Source: Terasakiella magnetica (GTDB taxonomy: Bacteria; Pseudomonadota; Alphaproteobacteria; Rhodospirillales; Magnetospirillaceae). From it: 64,000 nucleotides of DNA. The translations under genes and the position numbers were made by a program. The first letter of the stretch is position 1; each line of letters starts with the position of its first letter. The stretch covers positions 1 through 64,000 of the forward strand of contig CACVCF010000090.1 of NCBI GenBank assembly GCA_902729415.1, in the 5' to 3' direction. This document shows, piece by piece, positions 59,784 through 64,000 of this stretch. The notes under the pieces were generated by a model. It saw nothing but the letters and a program-made list of their open reading frames with translations, was not told where the DNA came from and made no database searches.

Positions 59784-61250
59784 ATGCAGATTGTCTTTAC
59801 CCGCCGCCCGCCCCTGCTCTGCGGCACCGTCGCCGTGGGGTTGTGGGAGGGGCGGCGGCTTACCCCCGCCTTTACCGCCATCGATCTTGATGGCCGCTTG
59901 CGCAAGAGTCTGAAGCGGCTTGGCTTTGAGGCCGAGGCCGAGGAGACCGAGTTGTTTCTCGCCCCCGAGCCGCCGCTGGATTCGGTGGTGGTGCTGGGCC
60001 TCGGCAAGCCCCGGAAACTGAATGCCGCCCGCCTGCGTCGTTTGGGCGCTGCCTTGGTGGAAGATCTCGACGGCAGCCTCGCCACCACCGCCACCGTGGC
60101 GCTTGATCTGCCCCCCGAGCAGGCGGCAGAGCTGGCCTATGGTCTTCGGCTCAAGGCTTACCGGCCGATGCAGAAATACCGCACCCGCTACGACCCTGAT
60201 GATGACGACGATGTCCAGCCGGTGTTGGAGGAGGTGATCGTCACCACTCCCGATCCCGAAGCCGCCACCGCGCTGTTCGCCATCCGCGAGCAAGTGGCCG
60301 AGGGGGTGTTCCTGGCCCGCGACCTTACCGACGAGCCCGGCAACGCCCTGGGTCCGCAAGAGTTTGCCGCCCAGGCGCGGCGGCTGGAAATTCTCGGCGT
60401 CGAGGTCACCATTCTTGATGCCGCTGCGATCAAGGCCCAGGGCCTCAACCTGCTGGCAGCCGTCGGCCAGGGCAGCGCACGGCCGCCCTGTCTGGTGCTG
60501 CTGCGCTGGCCGGGTGCCAAGGAACGGCCGCTGGTGCTGGTGGGCAAGGGCATCACCTTCGATTCGGGCGGTATCTCCATCAAGTTCGATGACGAGGACA
60601 TGGATGCCATGAAGGCCGACATGGGCGGTGCGGCGGCGGTGATCGGCGCCATCCGCGCCATCGCCGGCCGAAAGGCCAAGGCCCATGTCTGCGGCGTCCT
60701 GGCCCTGGCCGAGAACATGCCGTCGGGCGGGGCGCAGCGCCCCGGCGACGTGGTGACCTCCTATGCCGGTCTGACGGTGGAGGTGATCGACACCGACGCC
60801 GAGGGCCGTCTGGTTCTGGCTGACGCCCTGGCCTGGGCAGCGGCGACCTTGAAGCCGCGGACCCTGGTCGATATCGCCACCCTGACTGGTGCGGTGGAGG
60901 AGGTGCTGGGGGATTTCCACGCCGGGCTCTACACCAATGACGATGCCCTGGCCAAGCGGCTGTTCAAGTTGGGGCAGGAGCAGGACGAGCCGCTATGGCG
61001 GTTGCCGCTGACCGAATCCTGTGACGAGGATGTCAAATCCGATATCGCCGATGTCAAGAACTGCGCCTGGGGCGAGGTGCCTGATAACGATGATGCCGCC
61101 CGCTTCCTGGGACGCTTCGTGCCGGAAGGTCTGGCTTGGGCTCATATCGATATGGCGGGCAAGGAATTCGCCGACGAGGATGATCCACTGTGTCCCGAAA
61201 CCACCACCGGCTTTGGTGTCAGACTGTTCGACGCCTTGGCCGGGGGCTGA
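59784..61250 (+). CDS. M17 leucyl aminopeptidase family protein, second of tandem pair
   Basis: A 488-aa paralogue of the preceding PepA with all key residues retained: GKGITFDSGGISIKFDDEDMDAMKADMGGAAAVIG and DTDAEGRLVLADAL (Asn changed to Asp at the first position). The N-terminal domain is diverged (ETELFLAPEPPLDSVVVLGLGKPRK) and carries an acidic DDDDD patch near 140. The genes are 3 bp apart and share a frame of expression. A distinct peptide specificity is a reasonable guess. Confidence 0.92.
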   Translation: MQIVFTRRPPLLCGTVAVGLWEGRRLTPAFTAIDLDGRLRKSLKRLGFEAEAEETELFLAPEPPLDSVVVLGLGKPRKLNAARLRRLGAALVEDLDGSLATTATVALDLPPEQAAELAYGLRLKAYRPMQKYRTRYDPDDDDDVQPVLEEVIVTTPDPEAATALFAIREQVAEGVFLARDLTDEPGNALGPQEFAAQARRLEILGVEVTILDAAAIKAQGLNLLAAVGQGSARPPCLVLLRWPGAKERPLVLVGKGITFDSGGISIKFDDEDMDAMKADMGGAAAVIGAIRAIAGRKAKAHVCGVLALAENMPSGGAQRPGDVVTSYAGLTVEVIDTDAEGRLVLADALAWAAATLKPRTLVDIATLTGAVEEVLGDFHAGLYTNDDALAKRLFKLGQEQDEPLWRLPLTESCDEDVKSDIADVKNCAWGEVPDNDDAARFLGRFVPEGLAWAHIDMAGKEFADEDDPLCPETTTGFGVRLFDALAGG

Positions 61251-61277
61251 TCACGCCAAGGGCAAGGCGCGCCGGTA

Positions 61278-62093
61278 TTACTGCCCGCGCCGTTCCAGGA
61301 AATCGACGATGCGCGGCCCGATTCCGTGATCCCACAGGTCGTTGTGACCGGCGGTGGCGATGAAGATGCCTTCCTTGGGGCCGGTAGCGGCATTAAGCAG
61401 GGCATGACTCATGGCAACGGGGGTGGTCTGATCGCGCTCGCCATGGATAACCAGCAGCGGTGCCCGCAGGCTTTTCAGCTTGGCCATGTTGTCATAGTGA
61501 TCGGCCATGAAAGCCCGCGCCAGAAACGGCAGGATATAAGGCGGCGCCAGATCGGGCAGGGCGGTGAAGGGGCATTCCAACACCACGGCATAGGGGGTGA
61601 TGCGGCGGCTCATCTCCATGGCTACCCCCGAGCCTAAGGATTCACCGTAAAGCACGATCTGCGGGGCAGGGATGCCGCGTGCGATCAGCCACGACACCAC
61701 CGCCCAGCCATCGGCGTTGAAGGCGGTTTCGCTGGGAATGCCGGGATTGCCGCCATAGCCGCGATATTCGGCCAGAAACACGCCATAGCCTGCATCCAGC
61801 AAGGCGCGGGCTTTGTACGCCCGCTTGCCGATGGTGCCGGAATTGCCGTGATACATCACGATGGTAGGTTTAGTGGGGTCCTTGCGCGGTGGGGCGTACC
61901 AGCCGGTGACAACCCAGCCATCCTCGGCCTTCAGCGGCACCGGGATCATTTCGGGCACCCCCGATTCGACCGGGTCGGAGCGGGTGGTGTCGGGGTGATA
62001 GATCATGTCGCGCTGGAACAAGGCCATGCCGAACACCATCAGCATGTACAGCGCCCCGCATCCCAACAGCGTCAGCAACATCACCTTAAGCAT
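61278..62093 (-). CDS. membrane-anchored alpha/beta-hydrolase
   Basis: A 271-aa hydrolase with one N-terminal hydrophobic anchor (about 5-25), so probably facing the periplasm. The core shows the oxyanion MYHGNSGT, nucleophile elbow YGESLGSGVAMEM (Ser), acid in HGERDQTTPV and a final His in TAGHNDLWDHG, as in BEM46/ABHD13-like lipases and peptidases. ATG at 62093 with AAAAGGG upstream is preferred to a TTG at 62108. It lies downstream of acs, separated by a terminator. Substrate unknown. Confidence 0.85.
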   Translation of the reverse strand: MLKVMLLTLLGCGALYMLMVFGMALFQRDMIYHPDTTRSDPVESGVPEMIPVPLKAEDGWVVTGWYAPPRKDPTKPTIVMYHGNSGTIGKRAYKARALLDAGYGVFLAEYRGYGGNPGIPSETAFNADGWAVVSWLIARGIPAPQIVLYGESLGSGVAMEMSRRITPYAVVLECPFTALPDLAPPYILPFLARAFMADHYDNMAKLKSLRAPLLVIHGERDQTTPVAMSHALLNAATGPKEGIFIATAGHNDLWDHGIGPRIVDFLERRGQ

Positions 62094-62117
62094 ATGCACC
62101 CTTTTCAAAAGCCCGAA

Positions 62118-62141
62118 GGCCCGTGGATCGCTCCACGGGCC
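62118..62141 (-). terminator. acs terminator
   Basis: A 10-bp perfect stem GGCCCGTGGA/TCCACGGGCC with loop TCGC, 28 nt beyond the acs stop on the minus strand. Its stem shares GGCCCGTGG with the rpmB terminator. The T tract is weak (CTTTT further on). Confidence 0.75.
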
Positions 62142-62168
62142 CCGCGTGCATTTTCTTCGGATCGGACC

Positions 62169-64000
62169 TTAGCTGCGGTTCATGCGGCTTTCGATCAGAT
62201 CCTCGACCACGCCGGGATCGGCGAGAGTCGAAATGTCGCCCAGCGAGCCGAACTCGTTCTCGGCGATCTTGCGCAGAATGCGGCGCATGATCTTGCCGGA
62301 GCGGGTCTTGGGCAGCCCCGGTGACCACTGGATCAGGTCGGGGCTGGCGATGGGGCCGATTTCCTTGCGGACCCAGTTGACCAACTCCTTGCGCAGTTCC
62401 TCGGTCGGCTCTTCGCCCTGGATCAGGGTGACATAGGCATAGATGCCCTGGCCCTTGATCTCGTGCGGGTAACCGACCACGGCGGCCTCGGCCACCTTGG
62501 GATGGGCGACCAGGGCGGATTCCACCTCGGCGGTGCCCATGCGGTGGCCGGACACGTTGATGACGTCATCGACGCGGCCGGTAATCCAATAATAGCCGTC
62601 CTCGTCACGCCGGGCGCCGTCACCGGTGAAATAGCGGCCCGGATAGGTGGTGAAGTAGGACTGCTTGAAGCGCTCGTGATCGCCCCACAGGGTCCGCATC
62701 TGCCCCGGCCAGGAATCGGCGATGCACAGATTGCCTTCGACTGCGCCGTCCAGCACCTTGCCGTCGGAATCGACCATCATGGGCTGAACGCCGAAGAACG
62801 GACGGGTGGCCGAACCCGGCTTCAAGGCGGTGGCGCCCGGCAGCGGCGAGATCAAGATGCCGCCGGTTTCGGTTTGCCACCACGTATCAACGATGGGGCA
62901 GCGGTTGTCGCCGACCACGCGGTGATACCAGGTCCAGGCCTCGGGATTGATGGGCTCGCCCACCGAACCGAGCAGGCGCAGGCTGGCACGGCTGGTCTTC
63001 TTCACCGGCCCCTCGCCTTCGCGCATCAGCGAGCGGATGGCGGTGGGCGCAGTGTAGAAGATGTTGACCTTGTGCTTGTCGACCACGTCCCAGAACCGCG
63101 ACACGGTCGGGTAGTTGGGAATGCCCTCGAACATCAAGGTGGTGGCGCCGTTGGCCAGCGGACCATAGACGATGTAGGAGTGACCGGTCACCCAACCCAC
63201 GTCGGCGGTGCACCAGTAGATGTCGCCGTCGTGATAGTCGAAGACGTATTGATGGGTCATGGCGGCATAGACCAGATAGCCGCCGGTGGTGTGCAGCACA
63301 CCCTTGGGCTTGCCGGTCGAGCCGGAGGTGTAGAGCAGGAACAGCGGGGCCTCGGCATCCATCTCCGCCGGAACATGGGTCGGAGCGGCCTTGGCCACCA
63401 GATCCTCGTACCACTGGTCGCGGCCGGTGACCATGTGAATGGCGCCGCCGGTGCGCTTGACCACGATGACATTCTTGACCGACCAGCAGGTTTCCAGCGC
63501 CTTATCGACATTGGCCTTCAACGGCACCTTGCGGCCGCCGCGCAGGCCTTCGTCGGCGGTGATGACCATGGACGAGTCGCAATCTTGGATGCGACCGGCC
63601 AGGGCGTCGGGCGAGAAGCCGCCGAACACGATGGAGTGGACGGCGCCGACGCGGGCACAGGCCAGCATGGCCACAGCCGCTTCCGGGATCATGGGCAGGT
63701 AGATGGTGATGCGGTCGCCGGGCTTGACGCCGAGATCGGTCATGGCGTTGGACAGGCGGCACACCCGCTCGTGCAGGTCGCGGTAGGTGATGTGGGCGGA
63801 TTCGTTGGGATCGTCGCCTTCCCAGATGATGGCGGTCTGGTCGCCGCGCGTCGCCAGATGGCGATCGAGGCAGTTGGCGGCGACGTTCAAGGTGCCGTCA
63901 TAGAACCACTTGATATGGACATCGCCGGTATAGGAGACGTCCTTCACCTTGGTGAAGGGCTTGATCCAATCGAGGCGCTTGCCGTGCTCACCCCAGAAGC
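62169..64000 (-). CDS. acs: acetyl-CoA synthetase, 5' end beyond the window
   Basis: AMP-forming acetate activation. About 610 C-terminal codons are present; the start lies beyond 64000. [22 protein letters not shown] is the AMP/phosphate-binding P-loop, [14 protein letters not shown] [19 protein letters not shown] and [45 protein letters not shown] complete the adenylation core. The C-terminal [15 protein letters not shown] holds the catalytic Lys that Pat-type acetylases regulate. The frame runs unbroken to the window end. Confidence 0.97.
   Translation of the reverse strand, partial: FWGEHGKRLDWIKPFTKVKDVSYTGDVHIKWFYDGTLNVAANCLDRHLATRGDQTAIIWEGDDPNESAHITYRDLHERVCRLSNAMTDLGVKPGDRITIYLPMIPEAAVAMLACARVGAVHSIVFGGFSPDALAGRIQDCDSSMVITADEGLRGGRKVPLKANVDKALETCWSVKNVIVVKRTGGAIHMVTGRDQWYEDLVAKAAPTHVPAEMDAEAPLFLLYTSGSTGKPKGVLHTTGGYLVYAAMTHQYVFDYHDGDIYWCTADVGWVTGHSYIVYGPLANGATTLMFEGIPNYPTVSRFWDVVDKHKVNIFYTAPTAIRSLMREGEGPVKKTSRASLRLLGSVGEPINPEAWTWYHRVVGDNRCPIVDTWWQTETGGILISPLPGATALKPGSATRPFFGVQPMMVDSDGKVLDGAVEGNLCIADSWPGQMRTLWGDHERFKQSYFTTYPGRYFTGDGARRDEDGYYWITGRVDDVINVSGHRMGTAEVESALVAHPKVAEAAVVGYPHEIKGQGIYAYVTLIQGEEPTEELRKELVNWVRKEIGPIASPDLIQWSPGLPKTRSGKIMRRILRKIAENEFGSLGDISTLADPGVVEDLIESRMNRS

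Noticed and set aside
58299..60920. 873-codon minus-strand open frame opposite the pepA pair
   Set aside because: Same codon-bias artefact. It spans two well-supported genes and their junction and shows no recognisable protein.
1..64000. CRISPR arrays, tRNA/rRNA genes, insertion sequences and prophage genes
   Set aside because: I read the intergenic gaps for regular short repeats, cloverleaf-like sequences, transposase motifs and phage genes and found none. The 110-bp tandem units lack spacers, so they are not CRISPR.

Overview
The window looks like a GC-rich alphaproteobacterial chromosome, most likely from Rhodospirillales and Magnetospirillum-like. This is inferred from gene content: a CtrA/ChpT phosphorelay pair, an Irr-type Fur protein, FlaF with an alphaproteobacterial flagellin, CheZ beside a cheAWYBR cluster, CobS/CobT cobaltochelatase, and the block bolA - J protein - cobS - cobT. 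I see no tRNA or rRNA genes, intact insertion sequences, prophage or CRISPR array. No magnetosome genes are present.

Layout. 0-9.8 kb is housekeeping: aroB, a CorC-like protein, a minus-strand group (cobA, a TauE/SafE-like membrane protein, SCO1, cobB), gpsA, a lipoprotein, ihfB-lapA, pyrF and trpF. 9.8-20.1 kb is a flagellin and flagellin-modification locus: a DUF2920-like hydrolase, a hexapeptide acetyltransferase, a Maf-type (DUF115) protein, a TPR/SPINDLY-type glycosyltransferase, FlaF, flagellin, and two tandem FemAB/GNAT-like acyltransferases. ctrA and fliI-fliJ follow. 22.8-30.4 kb holds nth, hisN, kdsB, pheA, gst, a gamma-glutamyltransferase homologue lacking its catalytic Thr, a gpt-like gene, irr and an orphan parA. 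30.5-37 kb holds chpT and cheA-cheW-cheY-cheB-cheR, closed by a strong terminator.

37-48 kb has phoH behind an attenuator-like leader, an extensin-like lipoprotein, ybjQ, mog, rpmB, and an operon of an M32 carboxypeptidase, two twin ~100-aa proteins and an in-frame MeaB-CheZ fusion. elbB, a hemerythrin, an MFS transporter and an antisense-overlapping epimerase follow. 48-52.5 kb holds a TPR protein and bolA-J-cobS-cobT. 52.6-54.1 kb is a scar: a decayed copper P-type ATPase and a short orphan ORF. 54.2-64 kb holds a sensor kinase, a small protein, a flippase-like membrane protein, a perfect 110-bp tandem duplication, two tandem M17 aminopeptidases, a hydrolase and acs (cut by the window end).

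How parts connect. CtrA-like sites (TTAA-N7-TTAAC or close) lie upstream of flaF, upstream of flagellin, between ctrA and fliI, and upstream of the extensin-like gene. This suggests that the ChpT-CtrA relay encoded here drives motility and envelope genes here. The best candidates for undescribed biology are the flagellin-modification locus, the phoH leader, the MeaB-CheZ fusion, and a dispersed repeat family with core CGCCCGGCGNTTGAGGG.
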